A stretch of DNA of 46,689 nt from Mangrovactinospora gilvigrisea (GTDB lineage: Bacteria > Actinomycetota > Actinomycetes > Streptomycetales > Streptomycetaceae), in the NCBI RefSeq assembly GCF_001879105.1, contig NZ_MLCF01000120.1:1-46689 (forward strand), read 5' to 3'. The position numbers and the translations under genes are program-made. Shown here in pieces: positions 1-8,567 of this stretch (positions are counted from its first letter, which is position 1; the number at the start of each line of letters is the position of its first letter). The notes below the pieces were generated by a model. That model was not told where the DNA came from, made no database searches, and saw only the letters and a list, made by a program, of their open reading frames with translations.

Positions 1-248
1 CACCGAGGATCCCTCCGAGGAATCCACGTCGTGATAGGCGTGAGACAGGAGAGACATCCGATGAGGCGTCAGGCATGGGGCACCCCAGGGTGGTTGGACG
101 GTGGGAAAGCGCTCGGGTGTGATCACACGCGTGCAGGTATGGGCGAAGGTAGCCGGACGTTTGGGCTCCGACAAGAGGTCGGACGTATGAAAACCTTTCC
201 AAGGTCGGATGATTGCTGAACGAAGAGCGTCAATCCCACCGAAAACGT
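1..248. other. Intergenic region with no supported gene
   Basis: The first 248 bases lie downstream of kgd and contain no ORF that I would call. A 52-codon ORF (61-219, plus strand) has a GGAGAG motif about 8 bases before its ATG, but only a little over half of its third codon positions are G or C, far below the neighbouring genes, and the peptide resembles nothing I know. A perfect 12-bp palindrome (117-128, GTGTGATCACAC) could be an operator for a gene outside the left edge. Confidence 0.4.
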
Positions 249-288
249 CGGAGCCCCGGCCCGCCACAAGGGCGGAACCGGGGCTCCG
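249..288 (-). terminator. Strong hairpin terminator downstream of kgd
   Basis: Positions 249-259 and 278-288 form a perfect 11-bp GC-rich stem. Inside it, 260-265 pairs with 270-275 around an ACAA loop, with an AA bulge at 276-277. Read on the minus strand, the hairpin is followed within a few bases by a short T run. It begins about 45 bases after the kgd stop codon, the right place for an intrinsic terminator of that gene. Confidence 0.75.
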
Positions 289-332
289 GGTGCTGCTCGT
301 TCAGACCGTCATCGGATCTTCGTCCGGCGTCG

Positions 333-3300
333 TCAGGCGGTGAACACCCGCGTCACGAGGTCCTCCTGCTCCTGGTCGTGCCGCTTCTTGGCACCGACCG
401 CCGGGGCCGAGGAGGACGGGCGGGAGACCCGCACCAGCCGCTCGCCCGGCGCCACACCGTCGCCGATCTTCAGGTCGAGGTGGTCGATCAGGTTGAGCGC
501 GATGAACGGCCACGCCCCCTGGTTGGCCGGCTCCTCCTGGGCCCACACGAACTTCGCCGCGTTCGGGTACTTGGCGATCTCCGCCTGCAGCTCCTCGCCC
601 GGGATCGGGTACAGCCGCTCCACCCGGACGATCGCCGTGTCGGTGATCTTCTCCTGGTCGCGCCGCGCCGCCAGGTCGTAGTAGACCTTGCCGGAGCAGA
701 ACACCACCTTGCGGACGCCCGCCGGGTCGACGGTGTCGTCCCCGATGACCGGACGGAACTGGCCCTGGGTGAACTCCTCCGTCTTCGACGCCGCCGCCTT
801 CAGGCGCAGCAGCACCTTCGGGGTGAAGACCACCATCGGCTTGTGGGCCGGGTTGTGCGCCTGCCAGCGCAGCAGGTGGAAGTAGTTCGACGGCAGGGTC
901 GGGTTGGCCACCGTCATGTTGTTCTGCGCGCACAGCTGGAGGTACCGCTCGATGCGCGCCGAGGAGTGGTCCGGTCCCTGGCCCTCGAAGCCGTGCGGCA
1001 GCAGCAGCGTCACGCCGGAGCGCTGGCCCCACTTCTGCTCGGACGAGGAGATGTACTCGTCGATCACCGACTGGGCGCCGTTGGCGAAGTCGCCGAACTG
1101 CGCCTCCCACATCACCAGGGAGTCCGGGCGGGCCAGCGAGTAGCCGTACTCGAAGCCCATCGCCGCGTACTCGCTCAGCAGCGAGTCGTAGACGGTGTAG
1201 CGGGCCTGGTCCTCCGACAGGTACAGCAGCGGGGTGTACTCCTCCGCCGTGTGGTTGTCGATGAGCACCGCGTGGCGCGAGTTGAAGGTGCCGCGGCGGG
1301 AGTCCTGGCCGGCCAGCCGCACCGGCACGCCCTCCATCAGCAGCGAGCCGATGGCGAGCGTCTCGCCCATGCCCCAGTCGATGGTGCCGTCCTCCACCAT
1401 CTGCGCCCGGCGCTGCAGCTGCGGCAGCAGGCGCGGGTGGACGGTGAGCCACTCGGGCATCGACACCTGGGAGTCGGCGATCCGCTTGACGACCTCCAGG
1501 GACACCGAGGTGTCCACCTTGGTCGGGAACGGCGCCTCCGGCGGCTGCGCCTCGGTCTCGACCGGGGCCTCCTTCGCCGCCTTGACCTCGGTGAAGACCT
1601 TCTCCAGCTGGTCCTGGAAGTCCTTCAGCGCCTGCTCGGCCTCGTCCAGCGTGATGTCGCCGCGGCCGATCAGGCCCTCGGTGTAGAGCTTGCGCACCGA
1701 GCGCTTCTTGTCGATCAGCGAGTACATCAGCGGCTGGGTGAACGCCGGGTTGTCGCCCTCGTTGTGGCCGCGGCGCCGGTAGCAGATCATGTCGATCACG
1801 ACGTCCTTGTTGAACGCCTGCCGGTACGCGAAGGCCAGGTCGGCGACCCGGACGCACGCCTCGGGGTCGTCCCCGTTGACGTGGAAGATCGGCGCCTCCA
1901 CCATCCGCGCCACGTCAGTCGCGTACTGCGAGGAGCGCGAGGAGGAGGGCGGGGCGGTGTAGCCCACCTGGTTGTTGACGATCAGGTGGATGGTGCCGCC
2001 GGTGCGGTAGCCGCGCAGCTGCGACATGTTGAGCGTCTCGGCCACCACGCCCTGGCCCGCGAAGGCCGCGTCGCCGTGGATGGCCACCGGCAGCACCGTG
2101 AAGGCGGTGCCGGCCCGGCCCAGGATGTCCTGCTTGGCGCGGGCGATGCCCTCCAGCACCGGGTCGACCGTCTCCAGGTGGGACGGGTTCGCCGCCAGGT
2201 TCACCTTGATCTGCTCGCCGCCCAGCGCGGTGAAGGTGCCCTCCGCGCCCAGATGGTACTTGACGTCGCCGGAGCCGTGCATCGACTTCGGGTCGAGGTT
2301 GCCCTCGAACTCCCGGAAGATCTGCGCGTAGGACTTGCCGACGATGTTGGCGAGCACGTTCAGCCGGCCGCGGTGCGCCATGCCGATGACGGCCTCGTCC
2401 AGGTGCGACTCGGCGGCCTGGCCCAGGATCGCGTCCAGCAGCGGGATGAGCGACTCGCCGCCCTCCAGCGAGAACCGCTTCTGGCCGACGTACTTGGTCT
2501 GCAGGAAGGTCTCGAAGGCCTCGGCGGAGTTGATGCGGCGCAGGATGCGCAGCTGCTCCTCGCGCTCGGGCTTGTCGTGGCCCTTCTGCTCCACGTGCTT
2601 CTGGATCCAGCGGCGCTGCTCCGGGTCCTGGATGTGCATGTACTCGATGCCGACGGTGCGGCAGTACGAGTCGCGGAGCACCCCGAGGATGTCCCGCAGC
2701 GTCATCATCGACTTGCCGGCGAAGCCGCCGACCGCGAACTCCCGCTCCAGGTCCCACAGGGTGAGGTTGTGGGAGTTGACGTCCAGGTCGGGGTGGCGGC
2801 GCTGCTTGTACTCCAGCGGGTCGGTGTCGGCCATCAGGTGGCCGCGGACCCGGTAGGAGTGGATCAGCTCCATCACGCGGGCGGTCTTGTTGACCTCGTC
2901 GTCGTGCGAGACGGCGATGTCCGGCGCCCAGCGGACCGGCTCGTAGGGGATCCGCAGGCTGCGGAAGAGCTCGTCGTAGAAGCCCTCCTCGCCGAGCAGC
3001 AGCCGGTGCATCACCCGCAGGAACTCGCCCGACTGCGCGCCCTGGATGATCCGGTGGTCGTAGGTGGAGGTCAGCGTCATGACCTTGGAGATGGCCAGCC
3101 GGGCCAGCGTCTCCTGGGCCGCGCCCTGGAACTCCGCCGGGTACTCCATCGCGCCGACGCCGATGATGGTGCCCTGACCGGGCATCAGCCGCGGCACCGA
3201 GTGGACGGTGCCGATGCCGCCCGGGTTGGTGAGCGAGGCGGTGACGCCGGAGAAGTCGTCCACCGTCAGCTTGTTGTTGCGGGCCCGGCGCACGATGTCC

Positions 3301-4127
3301 TCGTACGCCTGCCAGAAGGTGAGGAAGTCCATCTCCTCGGCCCGCTTGATGCCGGCCACCACCAGCTGGCGGTCGCCGTTGGGCTTGGTGAGGTCGATGG
3401 CCAGGCCCAGGTTGACGTGCTCCGGGGTGACGAGCTGCGGCTTGCCGTCCTTCTCGTCGTAGGCCCGGTTCATCTCCGGCATCGCCTTCAGCGCCTGCAC
3501 CATGGCGTAGCCGATGATGTGCGTGAAGGAGACCTTGCCGCCGCGCGCCCGGCGCAGGAAGTTGTTGATGACGATGCGGTTGTCGATCAGCAGCTTCGCG
3601 GGGACGGCGCGCACGCTGGTCGCCGTCGGCAGGCCGAGCGAGGCGTTCATGTTGGACGCCACCCGGGCGGCCGGGCCCTTGATCGGGGTGATCGTGGGGC
3701 CGGACTCCTTCTTCTCCGCGGCGGGCGCGGGCTTCGCGGCGGCCGGGGCCGGCGGCGGCGCGGGGCGCGCGGAGGGCGCCGGGGCGGCGGCCGGCTTGGG
3801 CTGCGCGGCGGGCGCGGCCGCGGCTGCGGGGGCGGGCGCCGGGGCGGCCGGGGCGGCCTGCGGAGCGGGGGCGGCGACCGGAGCGGCGGCGGCGGGGGCC
3901 GCGGCGGCCGGCTGGGCCGGCGTCTGCTTGGTCGTGCCGGTGGCCGGGGTACCCGGCTTGTAGTCGGCGAAGAAGTCCCACCAGGCTCGGTCCACGGAGT
4001 TCGGGTCCTGGAGGTACTGCTGATAGATCTCGTCGACGAGCCACTCGTTGGGGCCGAAGTCGGTGCCGGGGGCGGGTGCGCCCGGGGCAGACTGACCGTT
4101 CGAGGGGTTGGGGGACTGTGGCGACAC
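333..4127 (-). CDS. kgd: Multifunctional 2-oxoglutarate decarboxylase/dehydrogenase (E1 fused to an E2-like domain)
   Basis: This 1264-residue protein has the actinobacterial Kgd/OdhA architecture. It takes 2-oxoglutarate into the TCA cycle through a ThDP-dependent decarboxylase/dehydrogenase. An N-terminal E1-type segment (about 1-55, with [13 protein letters not shown]) is followed by a long Ala/Pro linker (about 56-140). The succinyltransferase-like domain (about 145-370) carries the catalytic DHR motif at 357-359. The E1 domain fills the rest, with the [11 protein letters not shown]hDP-site motif near residue 682 and the GHNEGDNP motif after it. There is no lipoyl domain, as usual for this family. 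The start is a GTG at 4125-4127 with a GGAAG/AGGG stretch upstream and a candidate promoter at 4150-4179. It is probably monocistronic, ending at the hairpin 249-288. In this family GarA/FHA proteins regulate activity, but no such partner is in the window. Confidence 0.97.
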   Translation of the reverse strand: MSPQSPNPSNGQSAPGAPAPGTDFGPNEWLVDEIYQQYLQDPNSVDRAWWDFFADYKPGTPATGTTKQTPAQPAAAAPAAAAPVAAPAPQAAPAAPAPAPAAAAAPAAQPKPAAAPAPSARPAPPPAPAAAKPAPAAEKKESGPTITPIKGPAARVASNMNASLGLPTATSVRAVPAKLLIDNRIVINNFLRRARGGKVSFTHIIGYAMVQALKAMPEMNRAYDEKDGKPQLVTPEHVNLGLAIDLTKPNGDRQLVVAGIKRAEEMDFLTFWQAYEDIVRRARNNKLTVDDFSGVTASLTNPGGIGTVHSVPRLMPGQGTIIGVGAMEYPAEFQGAAQETLARLAISKVMTLTSTYDHRIIQGAQSGEFLRVMHRLLLGEEGFYDELFRSLRIPYEPVRWAPDIAVSHDDEVNKTARVMELIHSYRVRGHLMADTDPLEYKQRRHPDLDVNSHNLTLWDLEREFAVGGFAGKSMMTLRDILGVLRDSYCRTVGIEYMHIQDPEQRRWIQKHVEQKGHDKPEREEQLRILRRINSAEAFETFLQTKYVGQKRFSLEGGESLIPLLDAILGQAAESHLDEAVIGMAHRGRLNVLANIVGKSYAQIFREFEGNLDPKSMHGSGDVKYHLGAEGTFTALGGEQIKVNLAANPSHLETVDPVLEGIARAKQDILGRAGTAFTVLPVAIHGDAAFAGQGVVAETLNMSQLRGYRTGGTIHLIVNNQVGYTAPPSSSRSSQYATDVARMVEAPIFHVNGDDPEACVRVADLAFAYRQAFNKDVVIDMICYRRRGHNEGDNPAFTQPLMYSLIDKKRSVRKLYTEGLIGRGDITLDEAEQALKDFQDQLEKVFTEVKAAKEAPVETEAQPPEAPFPTKVDTSVSLEVVKRIADSQVSMPEWLTVHPRLLPQLQRRAQMVEDGTIDWGMGETLAIGSLLMEGVPVRLAGQDSRRGTFNSRHAVLIDNHTAEEYTPLLYLSEDQARYTVYDSLLSEYAAMGFEYGYSLARPDSLVMWEAQFGDFANGAQSVIDEYISSSEQKWGQRSGVTLLLPHGFEGQGPDHSSARIERYLQLCAQNNMTVANPTLPSNYFHLLRWQAHNPAHKPMVVFTPKVLLRLKAAASKTEEFTQGQFRPVIGDDTVDPAGVRKVVFCSGKVYYDLAARRDQEKITDTAIVRVERLYPIPGEELQAEIAKYPNAAKFVWAQEEPANQGAWPFIALNLIDHLDLKIGDGVAPGERLVRVSRPSSSAPAVGAKKRHDQEQEDLVTRVFTA

Positions 4128-4149
4128 GGCGGTAACCGCCCTCTTCCGC

Positions 4150-4179
4150 TTCCTAGATATGTGGACCAGCGGAAGTCAA
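4150..4179 (-). promoter_or_regulatory. Candidate HrdB-type promoter of kgd
   Basis: On the minus strand TTGACT (4174-4179) and TAGGAA (4150-4155) are separated by 18 bases, close to the streptomycete housekeeping consensus. Transcription would start about 15-20 bases before the kgd GTG. The call is by eye; only mapping the RNA 5' end would settle it. The rest of the 172-base gap up to the histidine kinase gene shows nothing I can name. Confidence 0.45.
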
Positions 4180-4299
4180 GGCTACACAGGGACGTATGGA
4201 TTGAGTCAGCGGTCCCGATCGATGTGACGAATTGCCAACGGTTGCGGCGCTCGATGGTGACGTCCGGTCGGCTCGGCGTGGCCGGGGGCGTGAGAAGGA

Positions 4300-5409
4300 T
4301 CACTCCGCGCTCTCGGGCCGCCGCGGCGCGGGGACCGGCGCGGGCGGCGTCCGGCCCGGCAGCTCCACCCGCATCCGGCAGCCCCGGTCCGACTCCGCGA
4401 CCTCGATCCTGCCGCCGTGCAGGCTCACCGCCCAGCGGGCTATCGCCAGCCCCAGGCCCGTCCCGCCGCGGGCCGAGGCCGCCCCCGGCCGCGGCTCGGC
4501 CCGCGCGAACCGCTCGAAGACCCGGGTGCGCTCGTCCTCCGGGATGCCCGGCCCCTCGTCGTGCACCTCCAGCACCAGCGAGCCGGTGTTGCGGCCGGCC
4601 CGCGCCGAGACCGCGACCAGCCCGCCCGACGGGCTGTGCCGGCAGGCGTTGTCGAGCAGATTGGCCACCACCTGGTGGAGCCGCTCGCGGTCGGCGATCG
4701 CGGTGAGCCCGCGCGGGCGGACGGCCAGCACGATCCGGACGTCCGGGCGGAGCGCCTGGGCGCCGACGGCGGCCTGCCGCACCACATGGATCAGGAACGT
4801 CTCGACGGGGAACCAGCGGGCGTCCAGCGGCACCACCCCGTTGTCGAGCCGGGAGAGGTCGAGCAATTGCGCCACCAGCCGGCCCAGCCGCTCGGTCTGC
4901 TCCAGGGCGGCCTTCATGGTGCCCGGATCGGGGTCGCTCACCCCGTCCACGATGTTCTCCAGCTGCGCCTGCAGCGCCGAGATCGGGGTGCGCAGCTCGT
5001 GCGCCACATTGGCGACCAGCTCGCGGCGGTGCCGGTCGACGCCGGCCAGGTCGGAGGCCATCCGGTTGAACGCCTCGGCGAGCTCGGCGATCTCCGAGGA
5101 GGCGGTGGCGCGGGCCTGGACCCGCCGCCCGTAGTCGCCCCGGGCCATCGCCCGGGCCGCCTCGGCCATCGCCCGCAGCGGGGCGGCGACGGCGTGCGCG
5201 AGCAGCTGCATCAGGGCGAGCGAGACCAGCAGCGCGGCCACCACCAGCAGCCGGGCTGGGGTGTGCAGCGGACGGGCGGCCAGCAGCAGGCCCGCGGTGA
5301 CGCCGACGCACGCCGCCATCAGCAGGCCCATCCGCAGCCGCAGCGAGCCCAGCCCCCGGCCGGACGCGGCGCGCGGCGGGCGCTGCTCGGGTTCCGGGGG
5401 CGCGCTCAA
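4300..5409 (-). CDS. Membrane sensor histidine kinase (HAMP-HisKA-HATPase)
   Basis: This 369-residue protein is the sensor partner of the response regulator just upstream. Two hydrophobic segments near residues 25-45 and 50-70 are separated by only a few residues, so almost nothing is exposed outside the cell and the signal is probably sensed in or at the membrane. A HAMP linker follows, then the HisKA H-box VAHELRTP with His137, the N-box (LLDNACRHSP), the G1 box (DEGPGIP) and the G2 box (GTGLGLAIA). I used the TTG start at 5407-5409, 13 bases after the regulator stop; an ATG at residue 27 is an alternative but would start at the first membrane segment. The two genes form one operon. The stimulus is unknown. 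Confidence 0.9.
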   Translation of the reverse strand: MSAPPEPEQRPPRAASGRGLGSLRLRMGLLMAACVGVTAGLLLAARPLHTPARLLVVAALLVSLALMQLLAHAVAAPLRAMAEAARAMARGDYGRRVQARATASSEIAELAEAFNRMASDLAGVDRHRRELVANVAHELRTPISALQAQLENIVDGVSDPDPGTMKAALEQTERLGRLVAQLLDLSRLDNGVVPLDARWFPVETFLIHVVRQAAVGAQALRPDVRIVLAVRPRGLTAIADRERLHQVVANLLDNACRHSPSGGLVAVSARAGRNTGSLVLEVHDEGPGIPEDERTRVFERFARAEPRPGAASARGGTGLGLAIARWAVSLHGGRIEVAESDRGCRMRVELPGRTPPAPVPAPRRPESAE

Positions 5410-5422
5410 CGGGCCGTCCGCC

Positions 5423-6259
5423 TCAGGGCGTCTCGAGCGCGTAGCCGACGCCGTGCACGGTGCGGATCCGCTCCGAGCCGATCTTGCGGCGCAGCGCCTT
5501 CACATGGCTGTCGACGGTGCGGGTGCCGGAGGCGTCCGCCCAGTCCCACACCTCGCTGAGCAGCTGCTCCCGGGAGAGCACCGCCCGCGGCCGGCGGGCC
5601 AGGCAGGTGAGCAGGTCGAACTCGGTGGGGGTGAGGTGGACGTCGCCGCCGGCGACGCGCACCCGCCGCTGGGTGTGGTCGATCTCCAGGTCGCCCAGCC
5701 GCAGCGTGCCGCCGTTGGGGGCGTGCGCGGCCACCGCGGCCCGCTCCACCCGGCGGAGCAGGACGTGCACCCGGGCGGAGAGTTCGCGCATCGAGAACGG
5801 CTTGGTCATGTAGTCGTCGGCGCCGACGCCGAGGCCGACGAGCATGTCCGTCTCGTCGTCCCGGGCGGTGAGCATCAGCACCGGGACGGGGCGGGCCGCC
5901 TGGACCCTGCGGCACACCTCCAGCCCGTCCAGGCCGGGCAGCATGATGTCGAGCACCAGCAGGTCGGGCTGCCAGGCGGCGGCGAGCTGCACGGCGGACG
6001 GGCCGTCCCCGGCGACGGCGGCCTCGAAGCCCTCGGCGCGCAGCCGGGCGGCGACGGCCTCGGCGATGGTGGGTTCGTCCTCGACGACGAGGATGCGGCG
6101 GGCGGGCGCGTTCTGCTGCGGCCCGCCGGGCTGCTGGACGTACGGGTTGTGGTTGCGGTGCTGCGGGCCGGTGGTGTGCTGGCTGCCGGCGTGCGGGCCG
6201 GTTCCGTGTCGGCTCGGATGGTTGTACGGCCGGTCCTGGCCGTAGCGCATGCCCGTCAT
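5423..6259 (-). CDS. OmpR-family response regulator with a Gln/His/Pro-rich N-terminal extension
   Basis: The 278-residue protein has a receiver domain (from about residue 55, RRILVVEDEPT) with phospho-acceptor Asp104 in LLVLDIMLPG, the switch Lys in DDYMTKPF, and a C-terminal winged helix of the OmpR/PhoB type ending TVHGVGYALETP. The usual phospho-Asp lies near residue 53, so about 50 residues precede the receiver. That extension is rich in Gln, His, Asn, Pro and Gly and looks disordered. I chose the ATG at 6257-6259, which has a G-rich ribosome-binding site; the reading frame is open upstream to 6367 but that part runs into the divergent promoter region. It is transcribed first, ahead of the histidine kinase. 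Confidence 0.9.
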   Translation of the reverse strand: MTGMRYGQDRPYNHPSRHGTGPHAGSQHTTGPQHRNHNPYVQQPGGPQQNAPARRILVVEDEPTIAEAVAARLRAEGFEAAVAGDGPSAVQLAAAWQPDLLVLDIMLPGLDGLEVCRRVQAARPVPVLMLTARDDETDMLVGLGVGADDYMTKPFSMRELSARVHVLLRRVERAAVAAHAPNGGTLRLGDLEIDHTQRRVRVAGGDVHLTPTEFDLLTCLARRPRAVLSREQLLSEVWDWADASGTRTVDSHVKALRRKIGSERIRTVHGVGYALETP

Positions 6260-6384
6260 GGGTCTGCCCCCCAGGTCCCCAACGGCGGTACCCCTGCCGC
6301 CTGGTGGAAGCGTACGGCCCGGGGGCTGTCCGCCGACAGAGAACGACGGGACTCGGAACGGGCGCACCGTGGTGGGCTGGGGCG

Positions 6385-7410
6385 ATGAGGATTCTTGTGA
6401 TGGGCGGCACGGTGTTCGCCGGTCGGGCCGTGGTCGACGAGGCCCTGGCCCGCGGGCACGAGGTGACGGTGTTCAACCGGGGTGTCTCCGGGGTCCCCGC
6501 GCTGGGGGATGTCAATGCGCTGCCCGGGGTGCGCGCGATACGCGGCGACCGGCTCGCCGAGGGCGAGGTGGAGCGGCTCGCGGGGGAGGGCGAGTGGGAC
6601 GTCGTCGTCGACACCTGGACGCGGGCGCCGGGCGCGGTGCGGGCGGCGGCGCGGGCGCTGGCCGGCGTCGCCGGGCGGTACGTCTACGTCTCGTCCGCGT
6701 CGGTCTACGACCACGAGCGGATGACGGCGGACCGCACCGAGTCGGCGCGGACGCTCTCCCCGGCGCCGGACGAGGGGGACGACCGGCCCGAGGGGTACGG
6801 CCACAACAAGCGGGGCGGGGAGGCGGCGGCGGAGCAGGAGTTCGGGCCGGAGCGGGTGCTGCTGGCCCGCTGCGGGCTGATGGTCGGCCCGGGCGAGGTG
6901 GTCGGACGGCTGCCGTACTGGCTGCGGCGCGCGGCGGCGGGCGGCGAGATGGTCGCGCCGGGGCCGGCCGACCTGGACATCCAGTGGCTGGACATCCGCG
7001 ACATGGCGGCGTTCCTGCTGGACGCGGCGGGGGCGGGGCGCAGCGGGCCGTACAACCTGGTGTCGCCGGTGGGCGCGCTGCGGCTGGGCGCCCCGCTGGA
7101 GGAGTGCGTGCGGGTGACGGGATCGGCGGCGACGCTGCGCTGGATCGACGCGGAGGTGCTGCTGGCGGCGGGCGTCGAGCCGTGGAACGAGCTGCCGCTG
7201 TGGATTCCGGAGGGGCATCCGTACCGGTTCCTGCACGGGTGGGACGTGTCGCGGGCGCTCGCGGACGGGCTGCGGATCCGGCCGGTCGCGGAGACGGTGG
7301 CGGACACCTGGGCGTGGGTGCGGGAGTTGGGCACGGAGAAGCTCGTGGTGCCGGGGCGGCCGGAGGCGTGGCTGACGCCGGAGCGGGAGCGGGAGCTGCT
7401 GGCCGGCTAG
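6385..7410 (+). CDS. NAD(P)-dependent epimerase/dehydratase-like reductase
   Basis: This 341-residue protein begins with a Rossmann motif (MRILVMGGTVFAGRAV) and has the extended short-chain dehydrogenase layout, including YVYVSSASVYD and a downstream YGHNKRGGE segment that supplies the Tyr-x3-Lys-like pair. Such proteins act on nucleotide sugars or on flavonoid/isoflavone-like substrates; the substrate cannot be read from the sequence. The frame is open from 6304, but the ATG at 6385 gives the normal N-terminus for the fold, and the added residues look non-coding. It diverges from the response regulator with 125 bases between the two starts. Its TAG stop lies inside the inverted repeat 7407-7476. 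Confidence 0.85.
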   Translation: MRILVMGGTVFAGRAVVDEALARGHEVTVFNRGVSGVPALGDVNALPGVRAIRGDRLAEGEVERLAGEGEWDVVVDTWTRAPGAVRAAARALAGVAGRYVYVSSASVYDHERMTADRTESARTLSPAPDEGDDRPEGYGHNKRGGEAAAEQEFGPERVLLARCGLMVGPGEVVGRLPYWLRRAAAGGEMVAPGPADLDIQWLDIRDMAAFLLDAAGAGRSGPYNLVSPVGALRLGAPLEECVRVTGSAATLRWIDAEVLLAAGVEPWNELPLWIPEGHPYRFLHGWDVSRALADGLRIRPVAETVADTWAWVRELGTEKLVVPGRPEAWLTPERERELLAG

Positions 7411-7476
7411 GCCGTTTCTGACGGATATCCGTGGAGGTAGGAGCGGCGCCGCGGAGATCCGTCAGAAGCGGCCTAG
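7407..7476. repeat. Inverted repeat with CTAG ends at the convergent gene junction (terminator or MITE-like)
   Basis: Arms 7407-7426 and 7457-7476 are 20 bp each with a single T/C mismatch that still pairs as G-U in RNA, around a 30-base loop. Both outer ends are CTAG, and the left CTAG provides the epimerase stop codon. The inner part also holds a 12-bp palindrome (7421-7432). The simplest reading is a terminator for the epimerase gene. The CTAG flanks would also fit a 62-bp IS-derived miniature element (7411-7472) with a 4-bp target duplication. The IS481 element begins two bases after the right end. Confidence 0.7.
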
Positions 7477-7477
7477 T
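7472..7477. repeat. Left target-site duplication of the IS (CCTAGT)
   Basis: CCTAGT lies directly outside the left terminal repeat and is repeated exactly at 8546-8551. The 6-bp length and NCTAGN form match what is known for IS481 of Bordetella pertussis. Confidence 0.88.
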
Positions 7478-8545
7478 TGTTCTGTCTCGGGAGGTTGTGG
7501 ACGGTGATGCAGGTCTCGGCTGGGGGATCTTGAACGGGTGAGGGCCTTCCGGGTTCGGTGTGGATTGCGACATCGACGCCGACCAGAAAGGCCCTCGTGC
7601 CCCACCGTAATGCACCCCTGACCGAGACCGGCCGCCTGCGTCTGGCCCGCTGCGTGGTCGAGGAGGGCTGGCCCCTGCGCCGGGCCGCCGAACGCTTCCA
7701 GGTCTCGCCGACCACCGCCCAGCGCTGGGCTGCCCGCTACCGGGCCCTGGGCGAGGCCGGGATGACCGACCGCTCCAGCCGTCCCCGCACCAGCCCGCGC
7801 CGGACCCCGACCCGCACCGAGCGCAGGATCATCAAGGTCCGCGTGCTGCGCCGCTGGGGGCCGGCCCGCATCGCCTACCTGCTGCGCCTGAACCCGGCCA
7901 CCGTGCACCGGGTCCTGACCCGCTGCCGCCTGGCCCGTCTGGCCCATCTGGACCGGGCCACCGGCCGGGTCGTCCGCCGCTACGAACGCGCACGGCCCGG
8001 CGAACTGGTGCACGTCGATGTCAAAAAGCTCGGCAACATCCCCGACGGCGGCGGACACAAGGCCCTCGGCCGCCCGGCCGGCCGCAGGAACCGCACAAAC
8101 GCCGGCTACAGCTACCTGCACAACGCGGTCGATGACCACTCCCGCCTGGCCTACAGCGAGATCCTCGGCGACGAGAAGAAGGAGACCGCCACCGCCTTCT
8201 GGGCCCGGGCGCAGGCCTTCTTCTCCGCGGCCGGGGTCACCGTCGAGCGCGTGCTGACCGACAACGGCTCCTGCTACAAGAGCTACTTGTGGCGCACCGC
8301 TCTTGCGGAGCAGGGCATTTCACACAAGCGGACCCGCCCCTACCGGCCCCAGACCAACGGGAAGGTGGAGCGGTTCAACCGCACCCTGCTGGAGGAGTGG
8401 GCCTACGTCAAGGCCTACCGGACCGAGTCCGAACGGCGTGCCGCATACCCCGGCTGGCTGCACGCCTACAATCACCACCGCGGACACACCGCACTGCAGG
8501 GCCAACCACCCGCCAGCCGCGTTCCCAACCTCACGGGTCAATACA
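7478..8545 (+). mobile_element. Complete IS481-family insertion sequence, 1068 bp
   Basis: The ends are imperfect inverted repeats starting with TGT: 7478-7503 and the complement of 8520-8545 match at 19 of 26 positions, with an uninterrupted GAGGTTG core. The flanks carry the 6-bp duplication CCTAGT (7472-7477, 8546-8551). One full-length transposase gene fills the interior. Intact ends, an intact ORF and a perfect duplication suggest a recent insertion and a possibly active element. It sits between two convergent genes, beside one palindrome and in the outer CTAG of another (8547-8567), so it probably disrupted no gene. Confidence 0.92.
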
Positions 8546-8550
8546 CCTAG
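7597..8550 (+). CDS. IS481-family DDE transposase
   Basis: The 317-residue protein has an N-terminal helix-turn-helix region (LRRAAERFQVSPTTAQRWAARY), a second DNA-binding region, and an integrase-like core with catalytic Asp141 (HVDVKKLG), Asp222 (VLTDNGS) and Glu258 (NGKVERFN); the last two are spaced as in DD(35)E enzymes. The GTG start at 7597 has GAAAGG six bases upstream. The element ends at 8545, within the last sense codon, and the TAG stop at 8548-8550 is supplied by the target duplication CCTAGT. The protein end therefore depends on the insertion site. No frameshift or internal stop is present. Confidence 0.95.
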   Translation: MPHRNAPLTETGRLRLARCVVEEGWPLRRAAERFQVSPTTAQRWAARYRALGEAGMTDRSSRPRTSPRRTPTRTERRIIKVRVLRRWGPARIAYLLRLNPATVHRVLTRCRLARLAHLDRATGRVVRRYERARPGELVHVDVKKLGNIPDGGGHKALGRPAGRRNRTNAGYSYLHNAVDDHSRLAYSEILGDEKKETATAFWARAQAFFSAAGVTVERVLTDNGSCYKSYLWRTALAEQGISHKRTRPYRPQTNGKVERFNRTLLEEWAYVKAYRTESERRAAYPGWLHAYNHHRGHTALQGQPPASRVPNLTGQYT

Positions 8551-8551
8551 T
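8546..8551. repeat. Right target-site duplication of the IS (CCTAGT)
   Basis: Exact copy of 7472-7477 directly outside the right terminal repeat. It contains the transposase stop codon (TAG, 8548-8550). Confidence 0.88.
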
Positions 8552-8567
8552 GCCGTGACGGCACTAG
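8547..8567. terminator. Perfect palindrome at the end of the spermidine-synthase-like gene
   Basis: Ten-base arms (8547-8556 and 8558-8567) around a single G are perfect complements and both end in CTAG. The minus-strand TAG stop of the neighbouring gene (8564-8566) lies in the right arm. Before the IS arrived this palindrome and the repeat at 7407-7476 were separated by only a few bases, so the pair probably formed a bidirectional terminator for two convergent genes. The IS used the outer CTAG of this palindrome as its target. Confidence 0.65.

Noticed and set aside
61..219. Short plus-strand ORF with a ribosome-binding-like GGAGAG
   Set aside because: Third codon positions lack the strong GC bias of real genes here and the peptide has no recognisable feature.
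213..4706. A 1497-codon open frame on the plus strand opposite kgd
   Set aside because: It is the antisense shadow of kgd, produced by high GC content. The composition is Arg/Gly/Leu/Val low-complexity and no domain is recognisable, while the minus strand has a full Kgd.
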